64,000 nucleotides of DNA from Botrytis cinerea B05.10 (Eukaryota > Ascomycota > Leotiomycetes > Helotiales > Sclerotiniaceae). The DNA is taken from contig NC_037322.1 of NCBI RefSeq assembly GCF_000143535.2, forward strand, positions 744,001 through 808,000, given 5' to 3'. The translations under genes were made by a program, and so were the position numbers. Within the stretch, counting starts at the first letter, position 1, and every line of letters starts with the position of its first letter. Shown here piece by piece: positions 21,580 through 33,250 of the stretch. The notes beneath the pieces are model-generated. The model was not told the DNA's origin and searched no databases. It saw nothing but the letters and a program-made list of their open reading frames with translations.

Positions 21580-23738
21580 ACACAAAGATTAAAATTAAGC
21601 CAGAATACATTTTCAAGTAGTGGGTACAAAAAGCGGTCGCCATAGCGTGGGACAGAATTCGTTTACATTTCAAAAGCCTCACTTAATTTTGCTTGACGAC
21701 GGAATCTCAAACTGGCAACACGTGAGATTGCCGTCGAGTTCAATAGGGAGAATCTATGAATGAACAGAAGGTCAAGATGTTGTTGAATATAACCAAGGAG
21801 TCAAGGAATCAGGGAATTGGATATCCTTTGGACTGAATGTGAAGGCCCGGCTTGCCCGTCGTTTCCCTCTGAGCAATGCACCATCTTACCGAGAATTATA
21901 CATGCATGATGAAACAGGATTTTTAGTTCCACCGATATGCACGGAGGAGAAATTAAATAAATAAAAAGTTGTATTTACCCGGCGCTCATGGCTGATTGGG
22001 CTAAAAGTTTTACGGTAGATACTTCATACTTCATAGAGTTTATTTGTGGAATTAGACCCCTACTCGTCCCTTGAACATTACTTGTATGGCCAGAATGTAT
22101 GTCACTCCGAAGATAGATGCAGGATGGATGACAAACTACGAGAAGAGTAGTCTTGTTTTTATGGCGGTAGATCTGCATGCTTTTCGGCACCACGAGTGGA
22201 TTGACGACTTTTAGTACGAGTAGGTTGTAAAATATTTGATATGTATTAGCTAGAACGCTCATGATAACCCACTTTCCGGACTCCGAGGCTTGGCTCATGT
22301 TCATTATCCAATCTGTGCAACGTATATTTTGATTACCAAGACAGGAAATTAATTACGCGTTGCCTGTCAAAAGTCAATCAACCTATAGGCATTGGGTATT
22401 TTACCCGGCTCACTGCCGCCTCTCGATATATGCGGGCAGACTAATGGGGAAAGCACTAGACAGGTAGGTGCCGAACTGTCGGGACGAACATGTAATGCAA
22501 TTTAAGCTAGAAGAGTTCACATGCTAATCAAATGCATCTGCCAATTAAAAGAACTAACCTCTATTCAAGTAATACTCCCAATAAACCCCATCGAAACAAA
22601 CATTGGCTATAGATATTAGAGTCCTGTGTCAAAAAAACGCAAGACCTACTTTTCAGTTGGCTGGTAAACTTTTATTATCGTTTCACTGATTGTGCATCTG
22701 ATTTCCAGATAGTACATTTATGGAGCTGTGGTGGGACCTTAACGCGCACCCATCAAACGGCATTGAAAATACAAGCAACATCGGGTAAAAGTAGACCAAT
22801 ATTGCCAACGGTTAGTGACCAGGTGTTGGCTAGCACTGCTGACCTACAATCCCACTCTATTACCAGGATTGTTTCTGGGTTCTTATACGGGAATTCAAGC
22901 ACAAACAATGAGCTCCAGTAAAGAAACCTCTGCCCATGTTCCATTGAAGTTGCGAATAAAATTTAAATAAGATTTTGATCCGGATCCCCGATTTCTGTAC
23001 CTCGAAGAATTCTTTTTGAATCCTTTTTGAACGCAGAAATCTACCCCACACTGAAAAGCTTGGTATTTGTCAGGTAACTTTACCGACTGCGATCTTGCTT
23101 CTTAATGTATGAAGTGAAAACGCACCCTTACTTGTAAGAACCACTCGAACCAATTCATTTAGCCGGTATCCATGTAGCTTCCTCCAAATTAAGAGACACA
23201 CCGAACAGATGGCTGCTCAGTTGAGCACGACGTTTGCAGAGGGTATCTTCCAAAGGCCCGAATCAAAAATGGTAAGCCTTAAGATCCTGCTGACTGCTAA
23301 GGTAGTTTGTGTATATGAAGACTAGGAAGTATAACGATCTATTTAACGAGAATCTCATGATTTGACTTTCATGTCTGCTTGGATGAATACAGCTAGGTTT
23401 AACAAGTAATGTGCAAAGAATCTTGAAAGAAAAAGAAACGGTACGGAATACATGCATGGCAATCTGACCGTATAAGTTGTGGAGTGGCTCTTATCATAGC
23501 ATGGCTTTCGGGATATTGTACGCGAGATCTGGTCCGAGGTCTCGTGACTTGGTGTTATATGCCTTAGCAACAGACCCCGCGTCAACATGGCAAACGCGTC
23601 ACATCTTCGACTAATTACAGATCGCGTGAATATCTCACTTCGAACGTCCAACCTCGGTGTTGAACGACATCCATCATCAATCATCCATCCATTCATTTCT
23701 GCAATTCGCAATATGTAACGAAACAATATCCATTCAAG
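21580..23738. other. gene-poor intergenic region
   Basis: This is about 2.2 kb without a supported gene. Frames on the minus strand at about 21975-22304 and 23355-23924 have no motif, no start context and no splice pattern that would extend them. The last few hundred bases are probably the promoter and leader of the gene starting at 23739. Confidence 0.5.
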
Positions 23739-26375
23739 ATGCCGAGTAAACAGCGTACCTTCGAATTGGTGGACGCGCCAAAGGTCCACCGACCAATGAC
23801 CAGCAAACAAGCAAAAAAAGCATATCAAAAAGCAAATCGAACGCCACGAATAACGAAAGCCGAACAAAAGCGACGAGACGCCGAAGAACTTGCGAAGCAT
23901 AGAAAAGCACATGAAAAAGAACAAGCAGCTGCGAAAGCAAAAGCGGCGAGAGATAAGAAAGCAGCAAAAGCATTAGAGCAGAAAGAAGAGAGGAAGAAAC
24001 GGGGAATACCTGAACCCAACAGACATGTTCGCCCAAGTCAGTCGAGGATTTCTCTGTTTTTGAATCAGGGAACCAAGAGAATTCGGGAGACATCAAATAC
24101 AGGCGAAGAGTCCGAAGGTACTATGTGCGATGATTTGGATGGACCACCCGCAAAACGAGTTGCGCATGAGATTTCCGAGGACGACAAGGATGAGGTCGAG
24201 GAGGGGGGCGAGAATGAATATGAAGATGAAGTCTTGTCGAAACAAATCAAGCATCGCAATTTCGAGTACGAAGATGAACCGCAGAAGGAACAACTTACAG
24301 ATAAAAAGAACAATGATAAAATGGCCATTTTGGGGTCGCCAATTCCATTAGAAGATTCCGATGACGAATTTGGAGATTTTCCGCCCCTGTCAGAGAACGA
24401 CATTTCATTGTTGGACACTAGCTCTATGCATTCCACTCCAATAAATACGAATCTAGGTAGACCCAGATCTGCAGGCCTGACAAGACCCCCGTTTCGAAAA
24501 CCTACCGCCCCATTCAACAATGAGCAAGAGCTACCACCAATGAAGAATTTTGAAAGGGAGAAAAACTCGCCCGATGATCCATTTGAACTAGAGGACATGC
24601 TTGATTCTCAAATACGCTCCGAAGCAGCGGATGCAGTTTGCAAGTCAGATAGTAAACAAGCACTCTCGATTCACAAAGAAATCAGTAGAGACAACACAAA
24701 ACCTACAACTCCCACGTCCAACAGTTCTGTAAAGGATATTGCGGGGGAACGAGAACTTCTTTGGCATGCGCCTATTCACGCCAGAAACATATCAATCTCC
24801 CAATCCATACATACCAAACCGCCATTACGTCTTCCCAGGGGTTCATCAACTAAAGCGACTCACGAAAAGCAAAACAGTCCACACTCGCGTAGTTTAGCTC
24901 ATGATCCTCTACAGAATTCTCCTTCCAATTTGAATTGTGATGCAGTTTCAGTGCCAGAAACAAATGTGTGCCTCAATTCTAGGCCGTTAGATAGAAACCC
25001 AGCCCCCACGAAGAAATCACTGGGTGCTGCTCCGGCTATGTCAAACAATGCTACTGGCATTGAATCTGAGATTCCAGTCCCTCATTCAACCGATTCGGGT
25101 CAGCAGGGCTGGCAAGAGGGATTAGTCCATTCTCTTGTGCCCAGATCCCAACATTTTAAACGAGAACCGGCTCAAAAATCATCTGCTCAAGCCCCTACAT
25201 CCAGTTATATACGCCCCGCACTTCAAGAAAGGTCTATCAACATGGGTCCTCCAGCTCTTCCACAGAAAAGCAAACTTGGAACGGCCCCTGTTGCTCCAGT
25301 CAACACCAGGAAAACAACCGACGCTTATAGTCTTCCACCCTCCACACAAGCATTTCTTGAATCTCATCTTGACGACTTTTTTCCTAGTGCAACTCAAGAA
25401 GCTAGAGAACTATGTGAAGAATCCATTACATCCCACTCTTTCACAGACTCGAGTAGAAACTCTGCTCACAAAGGGGACCAAGAAAACCTCGGAATTGTGA
25501 AGGATAATGTTCCTACAACTTCTGATGATGAATTTGGAGGCATGTTATCCACTCAGGAACTCAAAATGTTTTCGCAGGATTGGGAAATTTCCGATTCAAC
25601 GCCCCAAAAAGAAAAAGAAAGGGGAAACACCATTGATGCCCACAAGGAGATATCAGCAGGAATAGAGGATCTACAAAACTTTCTTTGTGGCCAAGATTCA
25701 ATTTTCTCGAGTTTAGAGCCGCCTGGACTGGAGGATATGCCGAAAACCAAATCACTGATGGCAAGTCCCTCACAGCTGTCACAAGCTCAAATATCCACTT
25801 TTAACCACCATCAAGGACAACCAGCAATATTGCAGAGTAAGTTGGCTGAGCCAAGTACTACACAGATTGATCCAGAAATGGAACTCACGCTCAAACCGAA
25901 AAGATCACCTTGGTTCAAGGAAAAACCGGAAGACAAGTTTACGAAGAAGAGATTTTTCACCGAGAAACCAGAAGATTTAGAAGCTGCTGCTTTAGCAGAG
26001 AGTAAGAAAGCATGGGATGAAATCAAAGAGGCGACTTCATCTAACAGGCATAATTTTGATGATGATCTTGAGCCTGAACTAGATGGACAGCTTAAAGCTG
26101 CGCTTGCTGAAAGTAAGGAGTGGGATGAGGTATACAAAGCGGTACTTTCTACACCTACACCGAAAAATACTGGTGAGAAGGGCAGAGGTAAGATGGATGT
26201 TGAGGTGGATGTTGAGGTAGAATTTAAAACACCGTCACGAATCATAGATGGGCAGAAGGTAGCGGGTGCTATCACGAACGAAACACAGCGGTTCAAAAGA
26301 GCAGCTAGTGTTGCTAGTACCGATTATGGTGATGGAGAGGTTTCCGATTGGGACGATGTCTTGCATGGACTTTGA
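23739..26375 (+). CDS. large disordered, probably nuclear protein, unknown function
   Basis: A single exon gives 878 residues. I do not recognise a named family. The first 90 residues are strongly basic and Ala/Lys-rich, probably one long charged helix with nuclear-localisation potential (KAKAARDKKAAKAL). The rest looks disordered, with acidic patches near residues 130-190 and Ser/Pro-rich tracts. Two related acidic motifs recur, SDDEFGDFPPLSENDI near 206-221 and SDDEFGGMLSTQELKMF near 592-608. QSRISLFLN at about residues 101-109 resembles a degenerate PCNA-interacting (PIP) box. A pair of LEAAALAESKKAWDE and LKAALAESKEWDE segments near the C-terminus (about 748-800) are internal repeats. It ends in an acidic, Trp-containing DWDDVLHGL motif. 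A chromatin or DNA-repair role is only a guess. Confidence 0.82.
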   Translation: MPSKQRTFELVDAPKVHRPMTSKQAKKAYQKANRTPRITKAEQKRRDAEELAKHRKAHEKEQAAAKAKAARDKKAAKALEQKEERKKRGIPEPNRHVRPSQSRISLFLNQGTKRIRETSNTGEESEGTMCDDLDGPPAKRVAHEISEDDKDEVEEGGENEYEDEVLSKQIKHRNFEYEDEPQKEQLTDKKNNDKMAILGSPIPLEDSDDEFGDFPPLSENDISLLDTSSMHSTPINTNLGRPRSAGLTRPPFRKPTAPFNNEQELPPMKNFEREKNSPDDPFELEDMLDSQIRSEAADAVCKSDSKQALSIHKEISRDNTKPTTPTSNSSVKDIAGERELLWHAPIHARNISISQSIHTKPPLRLPRGSSTKATHEKQNSPHSRSLAHDPLQNSPSNLNCDAVSVPETNVCLNSRPLDRNPAPTKKSLGAAPAMSNNATGIESEIPVPHSTDSGQQGWQEGLVHSLVPRSQHFKREPAQKSSAQAPTSSYIRPALQERSINMGPPALPQKSKLGTAPVAPVNTRKTTDAYSLPPSTQAFLESHLDDFFPSATQEARELCEESITSHSFTDSSRNSAHKGDQENLGIVKDNVPTTSDDEFGGMLSTQELKMFSQDWEISDSTPQKEKERGNTIDAHKEISAGIEDLQNFLCGQDSIFSSLEPPGLEDMPKTKSLMASPSQLSQAQISTFNHHQGQPAILQSKLAEPSTTQIDPEMELTLKPKRSPWFKEKPEDKFTKKRFFTEKPEDLEAAALAESKKAWDEIKEATSSNRHNFDDDLEPELDGQLKAALAESKEWDEVYKAVLSTPTPKNTGEKGRGKMDVEVDVEVEFKTPSRIIDGQKVAGAITNETQRFKRAASVASTDYGDGEVSDWDDVLHGL

Positions 26376-27778
26376 CAAACGTATCAGAAAACGTTTAATA
26401 TATTAGGAAATATTCACGACTCATGGGTATTGACAGCATTATGGTTTGGAATGGGTATGGGATTAGATATGCCTATACATATGGACTTATTTGAGTTTTG
26501 ATATTGATATTAGCATGGATATATATTCCATATTCGGGTGTTATATGTTATTGGATTTGAGCATGCATAGGAGGATTGGATTATTTTTTCGATTGGCGTC
26601 ATGGGAATATGGCGGGATTTTCGTTTTCATTTGTTAGTAGTGGGTGATTTGGAGAGGCATAGGTCCCAACTCAGGCTTTCTGTTGCATTCTTTTTTTGTG
26701 GCTGTATTGCATATAGATCATGTTTTCTTCAAACGGGATCGGGCGTCATGGGATGTTTTAGTCATCAAGAGACTTGCATGTTTCAGCATAGCGATATAGA
26801 TGAGACATTTGATACCCAAAGATTTTGTTTCCTAGGTGATATTAGATGATAAATTGTTGCCTGCCTTTTATAACAAACGATTGCTGCTTAATTATTTGTT
26901 TGATGCTCCCACAAGTTTGAAGAGATTTCGTCATTTGCCCCGAGCTCCAAGATGGGCATGACACGCTAGCAAGAAGCCATACAACCAAAAGGATATTCTC
27001 TTGCTAGTGACAAGTAGTCATAAAGCCTCAAATCTGCCATGAAACTGGGATATTCAAAGTTCTTGTTACATGAGATGATTGTATCAAAAAAAGAAGCCAC
27101 CAATTTCCACGCAATTTTGGATCTCACAATGATGGTATTCAACAGCGGCAAGGATGGGACGGAAAGGAATGAAGGAAATTACTTACTACTGCTGGCTTCT
27201 TAGATATCAAAGTTCGGATATCTCCCGAGGAAGATGCCAATGGCATGGTTGAGACAATGCTGAAAAATTGAGGAGTCTTAAAGTATAGTGATTGGTCATC
27301 AACTAGGGGGTTTATTGTCGAGGTTTAACACTGGACTTCAGTACAGATTCAACCTTCGTTCAGGGAAATATAACTCAAGTGACATAATACGCTGCTTAAC
27401 GTGCCTCGTGATATACTTTTTATTTCACTCCATGCTTTCAGATGATCATGTCTTTTGCTGGGAAGGAATATGGTTGTAATCAAAGCATTCGTCAATTAAT
27501 AATTCAAATGAAGGACAAGATAATATGCCCACAAACTGCAATCAAACAGCAATGCCAACATTATCTTATCACTGGTGCCTTCGGTTTGGCTCTCACTTCC
27601 ACTTCCACTTCACTCTGTCACTCAGTCCCGTGAAATAAAAGACAGTACAATATTCTATTATCAAAAAAAGAAAAAAAGCAGGCAATCAATTCAAATAAAA
27701 TCGTCCTCCTTGTACATAGTAAAAATGAACTTTTTCGCATGTTCTCCACAAGGTTTTGTTTCGCTATGGACAATTATC
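26376..27778. other. gene-free intergenic region
   Basis: This 1.4-kb stretch lies between the 3' ends of convergent genes. No coding signature is visible; the short frames lack motifs and consistent codon use. Confidence 0.5.
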
Positions 27779-28399
27779 CTATTGTCCTAAAGTAAATCCT
27801 ATCAAACTACTTCCACATTTCGCGCTCTTCCACCCCAAGCTAGATGTTAGTTTCGTAGGAAGACCTTGGCTTTGAATGAAAGGGATGGGTGTGATTGAGA
27901 AATCTGAGGGTGTTGTGCAGTCGTCGTCACTGATTGAGTTGGAGGAGGTTAGTTTTGTGTTCTGCACAATAAGACAATAAAGGAGAGGGAGGAAAAAAAT
28001 TACCTGTAGAATGAACAATGTGCATCACGACAGAAAAGGGCGGAACTGAGAGGGTTGTTGAAGATTTCGAATGGGAAACAGAGGGAATGTGGGTAAGTGA
28101 CTGCTAGGTCTCCGTCGTAGTTTGCGAATATGAACTTTGAGAAGGTTAATTTACGGATAATGTTGGTAGTTTCATTTGTGATATGATGGTTTGGTAGGTA
28201 TAGGGTTTTTATGATCCAAGAAGTGGGATGGAGGGGGCTGTGAAGATAAGGATGGGAAGTAGATAGAGGTAGAACTCATTACATTATCAGAATTCTGGGC
28301 TTGACATGAACTGATTGTATCGGCTGCAGTTTGAGCATTGATAGTCGCATAGCTCGCGAACCCAAGAAATAGACTTGTGAGGGGAATGGTGATCTTCAT
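27779..28399 (-). CDS. small secreted cysteine-rich protein, copy A
   Basis: Exons at 28399-28283, 28134-28004 and 27929-27779 give 132 residues. The first introns of copies A and B are phase 0 and the second are phase 2. The second intron ends at a good CTAAC branch point and CAG. A nearer CAG would end the protein early, but the longer choice restores a segment homologous to copy B. A typical signal peptide covers about residues 1-22, cleaved after INA. The mature protein of about 110 residues has six Cys, including LCFPF, the FCRDAHC pair and DDDC. It is expected to be exported to the apoplast or cell wall. I recognise no named domain. Size, cysteines and secretion make it an effector-type candidate, which is inference. 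Confidence 0.82.
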
Positions 28400-29441
28400 T
28401 TTCGATTATGAGTTACAATTAGGAGTCGACAGACAAGGAGTCTGAGACTCAGGAATGGATGAGAGGGATGAGATGTTGTGTGTAATTTATGATGAGATTG
28501 ACATCTTATTGATGGGGTAATAGCAAGAATTTATACCTCTTCGATTGATTCATGATTCATTCAAGAATCTTGGAAATTTTGATCTTTGTGGTGAAGCTAT
28601 GTTGCCGAATTTGTGAAAGTTTGGTCGTTAGAACGTCGAATCACACACTGACAGGATGAAATATTGATTGAGCTGGTAATGAAGTATCATGGCAGTTGAT
28701 ATATCCAATTGATATCTGATATTCTTGAAGACAATTGTGAGAAATGAAGTAAGTAAAGCCTAAGATACCTCAAAATTTCCCCAAAATTCACTCGTACATC
28801 CCATTTCGTAGACACAGTCGTCTCTCGTATTGTGAAATTATTGACACGCCTGACATTTCTCAAAACAAAATTTGGTAACGGTAATCTGAGATGGTGCTAC
28901 AAAGTGAAACCAAAAATAACGAGCTGAGAGGCAGCATTGTAACGCGGATAGATATAAATGAACATGAAAACGTGGATTTTTGATTTGAATCGGTGTAGCT
29001 ATTGTTCGGCCACACCGATAGAAATCACAATTAGTTGAGTACCGATCTGTGTAGACCACCAACACGATGTCACTATTATGTGACACAAAAGCGGGGCTTC
29101 TAATAGCATTCTTCAACAGGTGAATAAATGGAAAGCTCTTGCGCAAACACAGTAATATCAAAAGATCAAAAGTAACACTGACTTTAAATGCGTAAGAACT
29201 TTTACTAGCTTAGAATATCAATCAGAAGCGACTGTGGTGGGTGCAAGTTTCTTTGATGACGGCCAACGTTGATTTTCTGGAATTCTGAAGCCATTCTTCG
29301 TGTTGGTTGACAAACGTGAATGATTGCATCGAGCCATATCACAGCAGTCTTCCACATAACGTGATCAGCCCAAAACGAAACTAATTTTTTGTTTTCAATA
29401 GAAAGCTTTGGTTCATCGGAGGGTTAAGCCTGTCAGTCAAG
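28400..29441. promoter_or_regulatory. intergenic region between secreted-protein copies A and B
   Basis: About 1.0 kb upstream of copy A and downstream of copy B, both on the minus strand. It is AT-rich and I see no other gene in it. Confidence 0.5.
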
Positions 29442-30147
29442 CTAGAGCTCCTGGCATATTGCTCCTTTCCCTAAAATCGTTGTTACAAGTCCCCATGGAT
29501 TGACCAAAGTTAGACTCCTTGGGACTGTGAGAGTAAGGTTGGGGTCGGTGCAATCATCGCCGCTGTTTAGAAGTCGTTAGTATATCTTCGAATGAAGTTT
29601 GGGCCATGGAAAAAGGTGAAAAAAGAGCTGCGGGTGCGTTATTTAAGCTCTCGAAATGACAGCCCGAGTGATAGAGGTGAGAAAATTAGAAAGTTCATAC
29701 ATACGCGCAATTCTCGCAGATGACACTTTTACAGAAAACGGCTTGCAATGCGGTACTGCCATTTACGGTGTAAGGGTAGCACTGATTATAATCATAAGAG
29801 GTTATTACACCATTGTCGTATTGGACTCCGACATACTAAGAAAAGTTAGTAAGTGCGATTCATACTCAACTATCAAGTGAACTATGAAGGAAACTACGAG
29901 CGATCAATGTTGATGAAAAGTGACACCCGATTCTGAATTGAGACGCCAACGAGATACAAAAAGAGACCGACAAACTTACAGCCTTAGGGCCCGCATTCTC
30001 ACAATAATTGTTGAGTACTGTGTAACTGGGAACGACAGATGATGATTCAGGAGCGGAGGTATCCCTTGATGAAAGAACCTGAATAAGAGGATTAGCGGTG
30101 GCTAATGCACCGAATAATGCGATGTCATATATGGAGAAAAATCTCAT
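29442..30147 (-). CDS. small secreted cysteine-rich protein, copy B
   Basis: Exons at 30147-29980, 29835-29705 and 29562-29442 give 139 residues. The middle exon is exactly 131 nt, the same as in copy A, and both introns sit at homologous positions and phases. A signal peptide covers about residues 1-18, cleaved near ATA, and is followed by a short Ser-rich segment. Seven Cys are present; six line up with those of copy A (NYC, QCYPY, the FCKSVIC pair, DDC and AIC), with one extra Cys in ENCA. Shared features are an aromatic residue after the second Cys and DDCT/DDDCT opening the last exon. The two are tandem paralogues with strongly diverged sequence, which fits rapid evolution of a secreted protein. 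Function is unknown. Confidence 0.82.
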
Positions 30148-31306
30148 TGTGTAAAGTAATATTTTACTTTGGAAGAAGTCCGAAAGTTCAAGGTATCTGG
30201 AGAAGACAAACTTCTGTAAAATTCCTCGACGTTCATACTTATACCCAAGTAGCTTCCGAGATGTTGGCTCGGAATTGATTGTTGCTAGGATAAGAAACTG
30301 AAATCTCTATCGCTTGATATGATTAGGTCCTTGGGTGTGAAACACATGAATGAAAATCACGACTCTGTTATGCAATACTCTTCGTTTGTTACTTATGTGG
30401 CGCAAAGAGGCAGAAAATAAGCTCAAATAATAGGTTAACATTCTAAAACTCCTAAGGACTAAGCGGGAAAAAGAAATGATTTTCGTGGAGGCTTGCTTGT
30501 ACATCCATGCTTGACTCATGTGTAACGTATGGAGATCATGTGCAATGTTTCTCGATCGCTCTAGAATCGGGATTTTCAGCTTTCTCCAGAATTAGAATGC
30601 GTGAGATCAGCACGCCGTATATCTAGATGGAAGAATATTTCCAGAAAGCTTAAATTGACTACATCTGTCATGACTCCATGATTGCCAATGGTGAGGCTGA
30701 AGAGGAAACTTGGCATGTGACGTTGGGGAAGGTGTGAAGACATGACCTAGTCCCAATTAAATGCGACAAGGGCTGAACATGAATAGGGGTACAGAATTCA
30801 TAGGGCGAAAGATAAAACTATCATCTTAGAACCTCCAAGGCCGCTAGTATAGCAAGAAGTGGAAAGTTGTTGACTTGAAAAACAGGATTCATAATTCGAT
30901 TGATCAAAGCATTCGAATCTATTTTCGGGGACGTAATTCAGGAGGTTGATTGATACGCGGCTGTTGAATAGCCATCTTACCACTGGATTACAAACTTCCG
31001 TCGTCTCGTCGGAATGTTGGCCATGCATGTCAGATTCTCATGATAACAACCCATGCTCTCACTTCTATCATTGGGATTTCTTTTGTGAACTCACCAGATG
31101 AATCATCTAGAGTGGAGTTATTTATCTTTGATTTGCAATCAATACATTCGTAATCCGGAAGAATTTTATCATCTGTCATGAACTTATCACTTTATAAGAT
31201 GTCCTCATGAATATCATGTCTCAAAAAAAGTACATTCGACCAACATACTCTTCTTGCTTCTTCACTACAACAAATAGACTTATTCCTAAAATCTTACAAC
31301 ATCATA
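30148..31306. other. intergenic region between secreted protein B and SDR
   Basis: This spacer between divergent genes is about 1.16 kb. Minus-strand frames at 30307-30519 and 30798-31028 show no signal peptide or cysteine pattern like that of the two upstream secreted proteins. I see no gene. Confidence 0.5.
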
Positions 31307-32242
31307 ATGCCACCAACTATAGTTTTGATAACTGGTGCAAATCGAGGCTTGGGAAAAGGACTCCTCCAACGCTACTTAGCATTACCAAATCACACTGTAA
31401 TTGCGGCAAATCGTGATCCGTCACATGAGAGTTCGAAAAAGCTCTTCGATCTACCTAAAGGCTCTAGAAGTAGTCGTAAGTATATTTTACTCACCTTCCA
31501 CTAATCTCAACTGGCAATAAAAATGCACAACATGGGACTTCCCGAAAAGGTTTTGAAACGTTCTCCAAATTTCCAAAATAAGTCTAACTTTTGACAGTAA
31601 TTATCGTCAAAATTGACGCTTCAATCGAACAAGATGCATTTGATGCCGTCCAGGAACTCCAGGACAAGCACAACATCCCACATATTGATATCGTTATTGC
31701 CAATGCAGGCGTGTCTTATGTTTGGCCCAAAGTGGCTGATCTCAAAATATCGGATCTGAAAGCCCACATAGAACCCAATGTCTATGGATGTGTATCGATA
31801 TACCAAGCAACACGACCTTTGCTGCAGAAATCAAAGAATCCCATTTTCACACCTATGGGCTCCACGGCCGGGGCAATTGCGTAAGTGTGGACACATTCTT
31901 GGTATCATGCTAAATCTCCGGTGCTAATCCATCTATAGGCGTCAACCCCCGATAAGCAATTCTGCATATGGATCCTCAAAAGCTGTTGTTAATTGGCTTA
32001 CTGTTCGAATCAATGCTGAGGACGACTGGTTAAATGCCTTTGTTGTGGCTCCTGGCTGGGTCACGACTGAGCTGGGCTATGAAGGCGCAAAGGGTCTTGG
32101 ATTTGATGATGAATTCATAAAACAAAATATGATCTCCCCTGATGTGTCTTGTGATGGTATGATGGAAGTTCTTGGGGATACTTCTAAGGAAAAGCATGGT
32201 GGAAAAATGGTGATATACGATGGAAGTATCTGGGAATGGTAA
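31307..32242 (+). CDS. SDR family ketoreductase, norsolorinic acid ketoreductase-like
   Basis: Exons at 31307-31475, 31598-31880 and 31939-32242 give 251 residues. The introns are 122 and 58 nt. The classical SDR motifs are clear: ITGANRGLGKG near residues 8-18 for cofactor binding, NAGVSY for the structural Asn-Ala-Gly, MGSTAGAI with the catalytic Ser, and the YxxxK pair in AYGSSKA. The opening TGANRGLGKGLLQRYL is typical of the group that includes the aflatoxin-pathway norsolorinic acid ketoreductase. Most fungal members sit outside such pathways, so the substrate is open. It is expected to be cytosolic and NADPH-dependent. No other aromatic-polyketide gene lies beside it. Confidence 0.9.
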
Positions 32243-32781
32243 ATGGGCTTTCAATGGGAGTCTCTGAGAAGATCTAAAGAGAAGTTGGTGATGGAATAGA
32301 CTTAAGTATGAAACGAAAATAGAATGTCAGACAATGGAGAACTACTCGATGATTACTCGTAGTCGTCTTATTGTCGCCGAAGTGCGGGGTAGTCACCACA
32401 CGTGACACCGCAGCCTCTTTGATCAATTCTCCTCCCACCCTTATTCCTACCTCTACCGACATCCAAAGTTCAAAGGCTTCATATTTGGGAAATACTCTTG
32501 ATGAAAAATTGCTGTTCTAAGATGAAGGCATCTTTGACTATCAGAATTTGATTCATCGACAGACGTCTTGACTTAATTTCAATGCATTTGAAGAAGTGAC
32601 GATTGCAGAGACGGTCTGTAATATCTTCATAGTAATTCTATCTATTATTGTATAAGAATAAAAGTAAGTACTAAGGAACTCCTAAGTTTGAGCAATTTTC
32701 TAACCCTCCACTAGTCCCAAGCTTCCTGAAATAAGGGTAGCGCGATTCATAAATGACTTTCGTTTACTATCACAAGTTCCA
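32243..32781. other. intergenic region
   Basis: About 540 bp between the SDR gene and a hydrolase relic on the opposite strand. No gene is visible. Confidence 0.5.
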
Positions 32782-33205
32782 TCAGCACAGCAAATTGCCA
32801 CCAAGCAGTGGAAGTGACTTACTTGGAGCAGGCGTAATAGACAACAGTATTGACCCACCAATAACTATTGACGTTGAGATAGGTGGGAATGTTATGACTG
32901 TCTCAGAGTTCATAGTTGATGATGGCATAACAAATACGCATGGCGGTGGGCATAAAAATACTGGACTAGGTTCCACAAAAATTATTTGGACGACATAAAC
33001 AGTTTGTGATACACCTGTAGAGATATCACATGCTCCAGGCGGGCAGTACCCATACTCGCAAGCAAATTGACACAGATCTCCATAGAGGAATTCATCAAGG
33101 CCAGCACAAAGGGGATGAATAATCCTGAGATAGAAGAAGGTGGATGGCCGATACAGTAAGCACCTTCTACTCACTTGTCCGATCTCAAATCTGAGAATTT
33201 CGGCT
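32782..33205 (-). pseudogene. relic of the C-terminal part of a secreted cell-wall hydrolase
   Basis: On the minus strand a cysteine-rich module, LYGDLCQFACEYGYCPPGAC, is followed by a CVFVMPSSTM...ITFPPISTS segment. This combination is characteristic of the C-terminal part of fungal alpha-1,3-glucanases (GH71) and some chitinases. A 5' exon piece before 33170 joins through a good GTGAGT...CAG intron (about 33169-33125), but upstream it meets a stop codon and then the end of the neighbouring gene, so no catalytic domain exists. A further GTAAGT donor at about 32823 may once have led to another exon. I read this as a truncated, non-functional remnant. Boundaries are approximate. Confidence 0.5.
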
Positions 33206-33250
33206 CGACAGGTAAGAAAAATTAAGAATCGTCAAATCGTCAAATCATCA

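Noticed and set aside
21975..22304. Minus-strand frame with a vague resemblance to a fungal multi-pass membrane family
   Set aside because: The match is too weak, with no supporting exons, start or additional helices.
27949..27961. A shorter third exon for secreted protein A ending at an early TAA
   Set aside because: The downstream CTAAC/CAG acceptor is better and restores a DDDC segment homologous to copy B.
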